This document shows, piece after piece, positions 1 to 5,544 of a stretch of 7,310 nt of DNA. The stretch is taken from contig JAEWUH010000181.1 of the NCBI GenBank assembly GCA_023397245.1, positions 1 to 7,310 of the forward strand. Direction: 5' to 3'. This DNA is from Bacillota bacterium (GTDB lineage Bacteria; Bacillota; Clostridia; Oscillospirales; Acutalibacteraceae). Numbering within the stretch: position 1 is the first letter of the stretch; every line of letters begins with the position of its first letter. Under the pieces are notes generated by a model. That model was not told where the DNA came from. It saw only the letters and a program-made list of their open reading frames with translations, and ran no database searches. A program made the position numbers and the translations under genes.

Positions 1-102
1 GTCTGATCGTTATTTTTTCGTCGGCAGCAATATCGGCGTTGAATCGCGCTGTATTCGTGTCATCCGCTGAGAATTGTGAAATAAGCAAATAATAAAACCT
101 GC
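1..102. other. Short flank downstream of the lipase; no assignable gene
   Basis: The first 102 bases carry no complete gene. On the plus strand two frames are open from the window edge: one ends at a TGA at 68-70 and would read ...DRYFFVGSNIGVESRC..., the other runs to a TAA at about 90-92. Either could be the 3' end of a plus-strand gene converging on the lipase. The stretch is too short to choose between them or to name a family. Confidence 0.3.
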
Positions 103-105
103 TTA
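82..105 (-). terminator. Weak hairpin at the end of the lipase gene
   Basis: TAAGCA (82-87) pairs with TGCTTA (100-105), giving a 6-bp stem with a 12-base AT-rich loop that overlaps the lipase stop codon. On the minus strand the stem is followed by TTTC only, so the U tract is poor. It might act as a weak intrinsic terminator. Confidence 0.25.
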
Positions 106-766
106 CCCGCGAAGTAATTTAAAAAGATTTTTATAATAAGACTGTGGATAGTTACTTTTAAATGAAAAAAATCCCGGAATCTTCGGCCTCCCGATATGTA
201 TTTCAATGCCTACATGATGGTACCCCATAAAGGCAAAGGGAATTTTGGTTACGATATCGTTCCCGTTTTCGACACGCAGGGTCTTGAACACCCTCTTATC
301 ATAAGATTTCTGGAAAGCACGGTTTCCAACACGCGGCGCGCCGAACAGCATTACCTCATAGTCTCTGTCAGGGTAGTTATATTCCAAATCCACAGCACAC
401 AAAATTGCCAACGCCGCACCCTGCGAATGCCCGGATATTTTTACCTGATGAACGTCGCAGGACATCGTTCTGTGTATGACATTCCTTACGGCCGGGGACT
501 TATATGCCTCAAGGAATCCGGTATGTACCCTTATTTTTGATGCGGTATTTCCGTACGGTATAACTTTTTTACAGAATGTAAAATTCGTTTTCCAGTCCTG
601 ACCGGAGTTTGATCCCCTAAATGTGATATTAAGGTAGCCGTCTCTCTTGCACATCGGTCTTAGGGTCGTCGATCACAGTAAGAGAATCGCAGGGAAAAAT
701 GGGTTGAACTTTTTGGTATGCAATGGCTGAAAGCTCCATTGCACTCATTACATCTGACATCTGCAT
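103..766 (-). pseudogene. Class 3 (fungal-type) lipase, broken by a one-base frameshift
   Basis: Predicted alpha/beta-hydrolase of the lipase class 3 family, hydrolysing acylglycerols or similar esters. The large downstream frame (654-103, 183 residues from an internal ATG) has the family marks: TFRGS near residues 11-15 with D20-W21 after it, the nucleophile elbow GHSQG (residues 75-79, Ser77), FGAPRVGN (104-111), GNDIVTKIP with Asp133, and YHHVG with His147 as probable triad histidine. The natural start is not the 654 ATG but ATG 764-766, preceded by a good GAGGTG ribosome site (774-779). From there about 41 codons (MQMSDVMSAMELSAIAYQ...) read in another frame and end at a TAA at 629-631. 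The two frames must be joined near 640-655 by one indel to give a protein of roughly 220 residues. No signal peptide is seen. It could be a true pseudogene, a sequencing error or, less likely, recoding. The family call is firm; intactness is not. Confidence 0.8.
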
Positions 767-834
767 ATAAATTCACCTCACCGTATTATATGAAGATGCC
801 CCTACGGCGGTTAAGATTTGGGAGGTTTGAATTT

Positions 835-941
835 ATGAAAAAATTGAAGTTACTCAGAAAATTCCGGAGCAGGCGCTGCTCCGCTGCGCAAAGGATGATC
901 CCGAAGCGGACGAAAAGGACCTTAAGCGCTTAATTCTATAA
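835..941 (+). CDS. Possible 35-residue small protein, frame disputed at a six-A run
   Basis: A GGGAGG ribosome site (820-825) lies nine bases before ATG 835-837. Read literally, the ATG frame gives a 32-residue very basic peptide (MKKLKLLRKFRSRRC...) ending at TAA 931-933. If the A run at 838-843 is read with one extra A, the frame becomes MKKIEVTQKIPEQALLRCAK followed by DDPEADEKDLKRLIL, ending at TAA 939-941. That version has a balanced, protein-like composition. The extra base could come from a sequencing or assembly error, a recent deletion, slippage on the A run, or the true start could be a rare ATT at 831. I recognise no family. A candidate terminator lies about 55 bases downstream. 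Confidence 0.35.
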
Positions 942-963
942 TAACTTGATTCTGCACCGCTTG

Positions 964-983
964 CCGCTGTTTCTGCACAGCGG
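964..983 (+). other. Short perfect hairpin after the small ORF
   Basis: CCGCTG (964-969) and CAGCGG (978-983) form a 6-bp GC-rich stem around an 8-base loop. No T run follows on either strand, so it is not a complete terminator by itself. Confidence 0.3.
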
Positions 984-996
984 TACCGCGCAGTAA

Positions 997-1029
997 GTCC
1001 ACGCCCTAAAAACGTGGGCACGTTTTCTT
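997..1029 (+). terminator. Candidate intrinsic terminator, plus strand
   Basis: GTCCACG (997-1003) pairs with CGTGGGC (1013-1019), a 7-bp stem with one G-T pair and a 9-base loop, followed by ACGTTTTCTT. It would end a plus-strand transcript covering the small ORF at 835-941, which supports that ORF being expressed on this strand. Confidence 0.4.
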
Positions 1030-1037
1030 GACGGGCT

Positions 1038-1053
1038 TCCGAATCCATCCTCT
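1038..1053 (+). repeat. 16-base inverted copy of the 3' part of tRNA-Tyr
   Basis: TCCGAATCCATCCTCT here is identical to the T-arm and acceptor 3' side of tRNA-Tyr but in opposite orientation (the tRNA copy is the complement of 1122-1137). The two copies flank the tRNA terminator. The match stops abruptly on both sides. It may be a remnant of an attachment site or of a partly deleted tRNA gene. Confidence 0.6.
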
Positions 1054-1078
1054 AAGCTTCCATATTACATTTATGCAG

Positions 1079-1115
1079 AAAAAAAGCAGTACGCTCTTTC
1101 GAACATACTGCTTTT
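1079..1115 (-). terminator. Strong intrinsic terminator of the tRNA operon
   Basis: On the minus strand AAAAGCAGTA pairs perfectly with TACTGCTTTT (plus-strand arms 1106-1115 and 1082-1091), extended by two more pairs including a G-T, with a loop of about 10 bases and a run of seven T (A at 1079-1085 on the plus strand). It begins at the CCA end of tRNA-Tyr, so termination directly follows the last tRNA. Confidence 0.9.
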
Positions 1116-1200
1116 GGTGGGAGAGGATGGATTCGGACCATCGAAGCTATAAAGCAACAGATTTACAGTCTGCCCCCTTTGGCCACTCGGGAACTCTCCC
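1115..1200 (-). tRNA. tRNA-Tyr (anticodon GTA)
   Basis: A type II (long variable arm) tRNA. Acceptor GGGAGAG pairs with CTCTCCC; the anticodon arm is CAGACTGTAAATCTG with GTA in the loop; the T loop is GGTCCGAATCC-like. Discriminator A and an encoded CCA finish the gene at 1115. The extra arm fits bacterial tRNA-Tyr. It is the last gene of the three-tRNA operon and abuts the terminator. A 16-base copy of its 3' part recurs inverted at 1038-1053. Confidence 0.95.
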
Positions 1201-1210
1201 ATATATGGAA

Positions 1211-1227
1211 CTTTGCATTTGGCAAAG
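1211..1227 (-). other. Hairpin in the Thr-Tyr spacer
   Basis: CTTTGC (1211-1216) and GCAAAG (1222-1227) form a stem around a 5-base loop in the 38-base spacer between two tRNAs; extra flanking pairs bring it to about eight. It may be an RNA-processing structure in the tRNA precursor. Confidence 0.35.
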
Positions 1228-1238
1228 CTCCTTTTGTC

Positions 1239-1314
1239 TGGAGCTGGCAGACGGACTTGAACCCCCGACCTGCTGATTACAAATCAGCTGCTCTACCAAC
1301 TGAGCTACGCCAGC
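1239..1314 (-). tRNA. tRNA-Thr (anticodon TGT)
   Basis: A 76-base cloverleaf: acceptor GCTGGCG against TGCCAGC (last pair G-T), D arm GTAGCTCAGTTGGTAGAGC, anticodon arm CTGATTTGTAATCAG with TGT in the loop, T arm with GGTTCAAGTCC. Discriminator T and CCA are encoded. It has its own upstream promoter at 1331-1359 besides the operon promoter. Confidence 0.96.
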
Positions 1315-1330
1315 AAAACAGCGCTTAATT

Positions 1331-1359
1331 AATATACCACACCGCGTGGGCTTTGTCAA
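1331..1359 (-). promoter_or_regulatory. Internal sigma-A promoter for tRNA-Thr/Tyr
   Basis: On the minus strand TTGACA (1354-1359) is separated by exactly 17 bases from TATATT (1331-1336), one mismatch from the full consensus. Transcription would begin about ten bases before tRNA-Thr. It lies in the spacer after tRNA-Pro, so Thr and Tyr can be made independently of Pro. Confidence 0.85.
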
Positions 1360-1382
1360 GACATACGGAAAATTAAAATAAA

Positions 1383-1459
1383 TGGTCGAGGTGACAGGGT
1401 TCGAACCTGCGGCATCTTGGTCCCAAACCAAGCACTCTACCAAGCTGAGTTACACCTCG
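1383..1459 (-). tRNA. tRNA-Pro (anticodon TGG)
   Basis: A 77-base cloverleaf: acceptor CGAGGTG against CACCTCG, D arm with CTCAGCTTGGTAGAG, anticodon arm CTTGGTTTGGGACCAAG with TGG, T arm AGGTTCGAACCCT. Discriminator A and CCA are encoded. First gene of the operon, transcribed from the consensus promoter at 1515-1543. Confidence 0.96.
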
Positions 1460-1514
1460 AAGCGACCATTGCCTGTCTTACAAAGCAGGATGCCCTGTAT
1501 GGAACAGCCCTATT

Positions 1515-1543
1515 ATTATATGAAATATGCCGGGAAATGTCAA
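1515..1543 (-). promoter_or_regulatory. Perfect consensus promoter of the tRNA operon
   Basis: On the minus strand TTGACA (1538-1543), a 17-base spacer, then TATAAT (1515-1520): a full match to the sigma-A/sigma-70 consensus. tRNA-Pro starts 55 bases further on, leaving a 5' leader of about 48 bases to be trimmed. Such strength is usual for stable RNA genes. Confidence 0.92.
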
Positions 1544-1660
1544 GCAGTTTTGATGAATCACCGTTACAGAGCTGCAATTTCCATATTCATCGAAAACGTC
1601 GGCCAAAAAAATTCCCGCTCAAATTTGTTGTGCTTTAAAAGCTTTATTTTTAAGGCAAAG

Positions 1661-1698
1661 GCCGAAGCGGTGATCCCTTTTGGTATCACCGCCCCGGC
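1661..1698 (-). terminator. Long hairpin, likely end of the amino acid operon transcript
   Basis: Arms 1661-1674 and 1685-1698 form a 14-bp stem on the minus-strand RNA, with two adjacent G-U pairs in the middle; on the plus-strand RNA those positions would be A-C mismatches. The minus strand therefore folds better. The U tract after it (CTTTGCCTTA) is weak, whereas the plus strand has TTTTT at 1699-1703. A minus-strand terminator for the operon is the likeliest role, about 200 bases after the last stop codon. Confidence 0.5.
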
Positions 1699-1780
1699 TT
1701 TTTCGGGCTGCTCTGCGGCAGCCCCTGTTGCGATACATAACAGCGAATCCTTTAGAAAGGCGTGAGGGAATTCCGCCATA

Positions 1781-1854
1781 TCACGCAGGAATACAAATGC
1801 GCCGCCCTCCCCGCTCTGATCCTGCAAGCTGCAGAAAATCCGTTTCCTGCGTGA
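1781..1854. repeat. 11-base inverted repeat, 52 bases apart
   Basis: TCACGCAGGAA (1781-1791) and TTCCTGCGTGA (1844-1854) are exact inverted copies. Between them lies a second small stem (CTGCA/TGCAG, extended by a few pairs on the minus strand). It may be a branched RNA fold downstream of the lyase gene. Confidence 0.5.
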
Positions 1855-1904
1855 GTTGAAACGTTTTTTGGGTTCAGAAAAGGCAGCCGGCGGCACACTC
1901 CCGT

Positions 1905-3488
1905 TCAGTGCCACTCCTGAAAGGCTTTTTTGCAGTTCAGGGCGGTTGGGGAAGCGCACAGCCCTCCGCAGGAGGTACACTTCAATTCCGTGGGCATATC
2001 CCTTCCTAACCGATCCGCCACATCAACCACTTCATGGAACGGTATAACGCACTCTCTGCCCGAAAGGGCAATGTCTGCAAACGTAATCGCCATCGTCACC
2101 GCCGTAACCACCCGGCTCAGGCACGGCTGGTTATTGCCGCCCGGAATCGGGTCGCAGGGCCATCCGATGGCCGACTGGAGCGCCAGTGACGCAGCGGCCT
2201 CTGCCTGTTCCGGCGTGCCGCCCATCATCTCTGTGAGCCCTGCCGCTGTCATGGCTTCACATACGCCGCACTCGCCGGTGCAGCCGATCACTTCGCCCGT
2301 GGGCTGCGTTCTGGTGTAACAGATTGCGCCGACCCCGGCGGCAACAAACAGTCCGCGGATCACGGCTTCCTCGGAGAGGTTTTTTGCCTCTTTGACCGCC
2401 CGGAAAGCGGAATACAAAAAGCCGCCGCCCGTGCCCATCGGCCCGGGAACCATCTTCACCCCGCGCACCAGCGCCTGTACCGCAAACGCATAATAAAGCG
2501 CCCGGCCCACGGTATCCCCGGCCAAAAGGGAACCGCCCTTCAGATAGCCCCGCCATTGCTTATAATGGTACCCTGAAAACGGATTTTCCAGAAGGGCGGA
2601 ATCGTCCTCATAAACCGCTTCTGTCTGCCTTTCCATGGTCTCCCGAACCAGTTTCATATATGCGATGATTTCTTCCCTGCTCCAGCCGGAGGCATCCTGT
2701 TCATAGTCAACGGCTGTTTCGGCCAGCCCCTGACCACGCTCTTTTGAGATCCTGATCCAGTCCGTGAACGTATCAAATAATTGCTTCTTTTTCTGTCCGG
2801 TTGTCACCACCGGAAGCAGCGGTCTCATCTGGTAACATTCCGCCCCGGAATACCTCTCAAGCTCCGCCTTTAGTTCCGTCGGCTCCGTCTCTGAATGAAT
2901 GCAATAAAGCTTTCCTGATTTTCCATCACTGATTACGCTGACGTTCCGTATTCCATACTTTTGAACGGCCGGCTGAAAGAAAGAATCCAGCTGCCGCGTA
3001 TTTTCCCGTTCCCGGATACAGGTAAGGTAGGTGTCCCCTTTTGACCGATAGGGGAAACCCAGTATCTGCACGGTTTCAACCATGCCGCCCCCTGTGGAAA
3101 CTCCTGTCAGTGAAACCGTTTCGTTGTCCGTTCCGGTCAGGAGAAACTTCACCGCATTGGCGTCTGAGCTTTCCGGAATCTCCGAAAACTCAAATTCAAA
3201 GGGGATCTTCTCCTCATTCAGAATCTGCTTGATGTCGAAAATCCGCTCATCGTCCGGCATCAGACCGTATGCGCCGGCAAGCATCCCTAAATCTTCATTC
3301 ATAAGGCCGAACGTTCCGGCAAACGAGCCGTTCCGGTTCAGGACAATACGGATGCTTTTCAGCGGGGCCTTCAGCAGATCATGCGCCAAATACCCCAGCC
3401 TGCAGGGGCCTGCCGTGTGGGAACTGGAACCGGGCTGCATGATCGGGCCAAATACGTCATTAAAAAAATCCGGATATAATTCTGTCAT
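1905..3488 (-). CDS. Divergent single-chain L-serine-dehydratase-like Fe-S lyase
   Basis: A 527-residue cytoplasmic enzyme of the iron-sulfur L-serine dehydratase family, which removes ammonia from hydroxy amino acids. The N-terminal beta domain (about 1-150) has GPIMQPGSSSHTAGP (residues 14-28), DDERI, and STGGG; a linker of about 100 residues follows; the alpha domain (about 260-520) carries Cys403 (GCTGE), Cys445 (PCDP) and Cys456 (QPC). Their spacing of 42 and 11 equals that of the three [4Fe-4S] ligands known in the Legionella enzyme. Odd features: the usual APTNGA-type motif is replaced by VPGPMGTGGG (347-356), and the tail has CTSCGGLC plus a further Cys (504, 507, 511, 519). The chain is longer than the usual ~455. 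The start is the first ATG after an in-frame TGA; its ribosome site is weak (GAAGAA), 23 bases after the preceding gene. The family is secure. The substrate may not be serine: cysteine, a substituted cysteine or another beta-hydroxy amino acid are alternatives. Confidence 0.85.
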   Translation of the reverse strand: MTELYPDFFNDVFGPIMQPGSSSHTAGPCRLGYLAHDLLKAPLKSIRIVLNRNGSFAGTFGLMNEDLGMLAGAYGLMPDDERIFDIKQILNEEKIPFEFEFSEIPESSDANAVKFLLTGTDNETVSLTGVSTGGGMVETVQILGFPYRSKGDTYLTCIRERENTRQLDSFFQPAVQKYGIRNVSVISDGKSGKLYCIHSETEPTELKAELERYSGAECYQMRPLLPVVTTGQKKKQLFDTFTDWIRISKERGQGLAETAVDYEQDASGWSREEIIAYMKLVRETMERQTEAVYEDDSALLENPFSGYHYKQWRGYLKGGSLLAGDTVGRALYYAFAVQALVRGVKMVPGPMGTGGGFLYSAFRAVKEAKNLSEEAVIRGLFVAAGVGAICYTRTQPTGEVIGCTGECGVCEAMTAAGLTEMMGGTPEQAEAAASLALQSAIGWPCDPIPGGNNQPCLSRVVTAVTMAITFADIALSGRECVIPFHEVVDVADRLGRDMPTELKCTSCGGLCASPTALNCKKAFQEWH

Positions 3489-3511
3489 CGCTTCTGTTCT
3501 TCAACTCACAG

Positions 3512-4036
3512 TCAGGCTCTGGTGTATGGCACCAGATAATCGTCCAGCTTTACATCCAGAGATTTGTTGATGAGGTTTGTCGCAATCATAATGGTCGCAA
3601 AAGCGGTGATCGCCACAATCTGTTCTTCGTTCCAGTGCTTTTTCAGCTCGTCGAAAATCTCCGGCGGAACATGGTTGGCATCCTTTACAATCGCGCTCCC
3701 GTACCGGATGAGCAAATCCTCTTCCTCCGTAAAATTGAAGGTCAAAAAATCGATCTTCAGATCATCCAGAATCTTCTTGAAAAAGGTACTGCAGATCAGG
3801 CAGTCGTTTTCTGTGGATATGGCATAGCAAAAGAAGTTGACCGCTCTTTCGCCCAAAAACGCCTCTATGGTCTCTTCCAGGGGAAACCATTCCATCAGCG
3901 CATGATACGCCGGCAAAGAATGCAGCAGGGTCAGCTTCATATTGGTGATTCTGCCATGTTTCCGGATTTGATCGTCAATTTCTTTTTTGACCTCTTCCGA
4001 GGCCGTATCATATTCCACCTGTGATATATATGCCAT
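3512..4036 (-). CDS. AhpD / carboxymuconolactone decarboxylase-like protein with CxxC
   Basis: A 174-residue all-helical cytoplasmic protein of the AhpD-like superfamily, whose members act as thiol peroxidases or redox partners, or as decarboxylases. The diagnostic segment is E76-N-D-C79-L-I-C82-S-T-F-F86. The ExxCxxC part is intact, but the histidine expected four residues after the second Cys is Phe86. The C-terminal half (LLIRYGSAIV, VPPEIFDEL, EEQIVAITAFATIMIATNLINK) follows the family pattern. The gene starts at ATG 4034-4036 with an AAGGAGAA ribosome site that overlaps the stop codon of the ATPase gene 11 bases upstream, so translation is probably coupled. Lying between an amino acid importer and a lyase, it probably serves redox handling of the imported compound or protects the Fe-S enzyme; this is inference. 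Confidence 0.8.
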   Translation of the reverse strand: MAYISQVEYDTASEEVKKEIDDQIRKHGRITNMKLTLLHSLPAYHALMEWFPLEETIEAFLGERAVNFFCYAISTENDCLICSTFFKKILDDLKIDFLTFNFTEEEDLLIRYGSAIVKDANHVPPEIFDELKKHWNEEQIVAITAFATIMIATNLINKSLDVKLDDYLVPYTRA

Positions 4037-4047
4037 AATTCTTCTCC

Positions 4048-4800
4048 TTATATTGAATAACTGAACTGCTGAAAGTAGCTGGCCAAAAACTGCTTGGTTC
4101 GTTCATGCTTCGGTGCCAGAAAGAACTCCTCCGAGCTTGCGGTTTCCAGAATCTGGCCGCCATCCATAAACGCGATTTTATCGGCGACGTCCCTTGCAAA
4201 GCTCATCTCATGCGTAACGATCAGCATGGTAACTTTTTCTTCCGCCGCTTTTTTAATCACCGTCAGCACCTCCTGTACCAGCTCCGGGTCCAAAGCGGAG
4301 GTAGGCTCGTCAAACAATATGATTTTGGGGTTCAGGGCAAGCGCTCTGGCAATCGCAACCCGCTGCTTCTGGCCGCCGGAAAGCGCGATGGGATAGTGGT
4401 CCTTCTTCTCCAGCAGCCCCACCTTATCCAGATAGAGTCGGCCGATTTCATCCGCCTCTTTCCTGGTCTTTTTCTGAACCACCTTTAAAGCTTCGGTAAC
4501 GTTTTCCAGAGCCGTCTTGTTTTCGAATAAATAAAACCCCTGAAAGACCATCGCGGTTCTTCTTCTCGTTTCCCGTTTGATTCTCTTGTTGATTTCTCCG
4601 GCGTCAAAGGAAAAATCGCCGATGCTAACGGTTCCCTTATCCGGCACCTCCAGCAGGTTGATGCATCGCAGCAGCGTTGACTTCCCCGAACCGCTGGAGC
4701 CGATGAGCGCCACCGTCTGCCCTTCCTCCACCACCAGATCAACACCTTTTAAGACCTCTGAGCTTCCAAAGGATTTATGGATGTTTTTTACTTCTATCAT
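4048..4800 (-). CDS. Polar amino acid ABC transporter, ATP-binding protein
   Basis: A 250-residue ATPase that powers import by the permease encoded just upstream. Walker A GSSGSGKST (34-42), Q-loop Gln87 in VFQGFYLF, signature LSGGQ (140-144), Walker B IILFDE (160-165), D-loop SALD (168-171) and H-loop His197 in VTHE are all present, so the enzyme should be active. Length and the MSFARDVADKI stretch after the H-loop are typical of GlnQ-type proteins; the ENKTALENV segment after the Q-loop is reminiscent of Gram-positive cystine/sulfur amino acid importers. Its ATG overlaps the permease stop by four bases (ATGA), a standard coupling in such operons. Confidence 0.95.
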   Translation of the reverse strand: MIEVKNIHKSFGSSEVLKGVDLVVEEGQTVALIGSSGSGKSTLLRCINLLEVPDKGTVSIGDFSFDAGEINKRIKRETRRRTAMVFQGFYLFENKTALENVTEALKVVQKKTRKEADEIGRLYLDKVGLLEKKDHYPIALSGGQKQRVAIARALALNPKIILFDEPTSALDPELVQEVLTVIKKAAEEKVTMLIVTHEMSFARDVADKIAFMDGGQILETASSEEFFLAPKHERTKQFLASYFQQFSYSI

Positions 4801-5513
4801 ACCGAAACACCTTTTTCGTTCTTACGCACCTGCGCCTCAACCCGCTTCACGATCTGCTCAAACAGGATGCATATGATCCAGTAAATGACGGCGGCCACGA
4901 TATACGCCTCAAAAAATCTTGAGGCGCGCCCGGCAACAATTTTGGCCTGCCCCATAATTTCCGACACGGAAGCCGCAAAGGCAAGGGAGGTATCCTTCAG
5001 CAGGCCGATAAAGAAATTTGCGATATTGGGAAGCCCGACCTTCAAAGCCTGCGGAAGGATAATCCGGATCATTGCCTGTGAGGAACTCATGCCGACGGAA
5101 TACGCGGCCTCCATCTGTCCTTTATCCACCGCCAAAATTGCGGAGCGGATTGTTTCGGTCAGATACGCGCCCGCATTCAGGGAAAACGCGACAAACATAA
5201 ACACGGTTGCCGATATTTGCGATACGTCTAAGTTTGTTCCAAATTTTTGATTTATAATGCGCAGCAGAATCGGAATTCCGTAGTAGATCAAAAAAATCTG
5301 AACAATCAGCGGCGTACCGCGTACAAAAGACACATATACGTCTGTGATACGCCGCAGGACAGGAACCCTGTAGATCTTTACCAGGGCGCCGGCAAAACCG
5401 ATAACCGTTCCCATGGCGAAAGCAACGAACGCAATGGACAGCGTGTCGGGAATCCCTGTCAGGATGGTCGGTATGGACTCGATCATGAATTGTACGTCAA
5501 ATATTTTTCCCAT
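4797..5513 (-). CDS. Polar amino acid ABC transporter, permease
   Basis: A 238-residue integral membrane protein of the His/Glu/Gln/Arg/opine permease family, probably acting as a homodimer since there is only one permease gene. It has about five hydrophobic helices, the FVRGTPLIVQIFLIYYG stretch (63-79) common to the family, and the EAA loop with E135-A-A and Gly141 (EAAYSVGMSSSQAMIRIILP) that contacts the ATPase. I start it at ATG 5511-5513: the AAAGGG ribosome site stands nine bases upstream, while the in-frame TTG at 5517-5519 is only about three bases from it. The gene follows the binding-protein gene by 31 purine-rich bases with no hairpin. Confidence 0.93.
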   Translation of the reverse strand: MGKIFDVQFMIESIPTILTGIPDTLSIAFVAFAMGTVIGFAGALVKIYRVPVLRRITDVYVSFVRGTPLIVQIFLIYYGIPILLRIINQKFGTNLDVSQISATVFMFVAFSLNAGAYLTETIRSAILAVDKGQMEAAYSVGMSSSQAMIRIILPQALKVGLPNIANFFIGLLKDTSLAFAASVSEIMGQAKIVAGRASRFFEAYIVAAVIYWIICILFEQIVKRVEAQVRKNEKGVSV

Positions 5514-5544
5514 ACGCAACTACCCTTTCTTTCTTCTTTCATTT

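Larger units (their letters stand above)
1544..1904. other. Gene-free stretch between the lyase gene and the tRNA operon
   Basis: No supported coding gene. A minus-strand frame stays open here (from an ATG at 1980 inside the lyase gene, ending at 1564), but it starts in the wrong frame of a real gene, has no ribosome site and matches nothing I know. The stretch does hold several inverted repeats: the hairpin at 1661-1698, a GGGCTGC/GCAGCCC stem at 1705-1724, and an 11-base inverted repeat at 1781-1791 and 1844-1854 enclosing a small CTGCA/TGCAG stem. It may be a structured 3' untranslated region or decayed DNA. Confidence 0.5.

Noticed and set aside
785..814. Possible lipase promoter: TATAAT at 785-790 (minus) with TTAACC at 809-814
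   Set aside because: The -35 is poor, the spacer is 18, and transcription would begin inside or right at the ribosome site, leaving almost no leader.
854..1048. Minus-strand 64-codon frame starting in the inverted tRNA copy
   Set aside because: No ribosome site, low-quality composition, and opposite to the better-supported small ORF and terminator.
1382..1765. Plus-strand open frame across tRNA-Pro (MVEVTGFEPAAS...)
   Set aside because: Its start is the reverse complement of tRNA-Pro, a well-known false translation of tRNA genes; the rest has no motif.
1564..1980. Minus-strand 138-codon open frame overlapping the 3' end of the lyase gene
   Set aside because: It begins out of frame inside a well-supported gene, has no ribosome site, shows no known motif, and runs through the hairpin at 1661-1698.
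1930..2319. Plus-strand open frame opposite the lyase gene
   Set aside because: Antisense shadow of a strongly conserved coding region on the other strand; no ribosome site or family signal.
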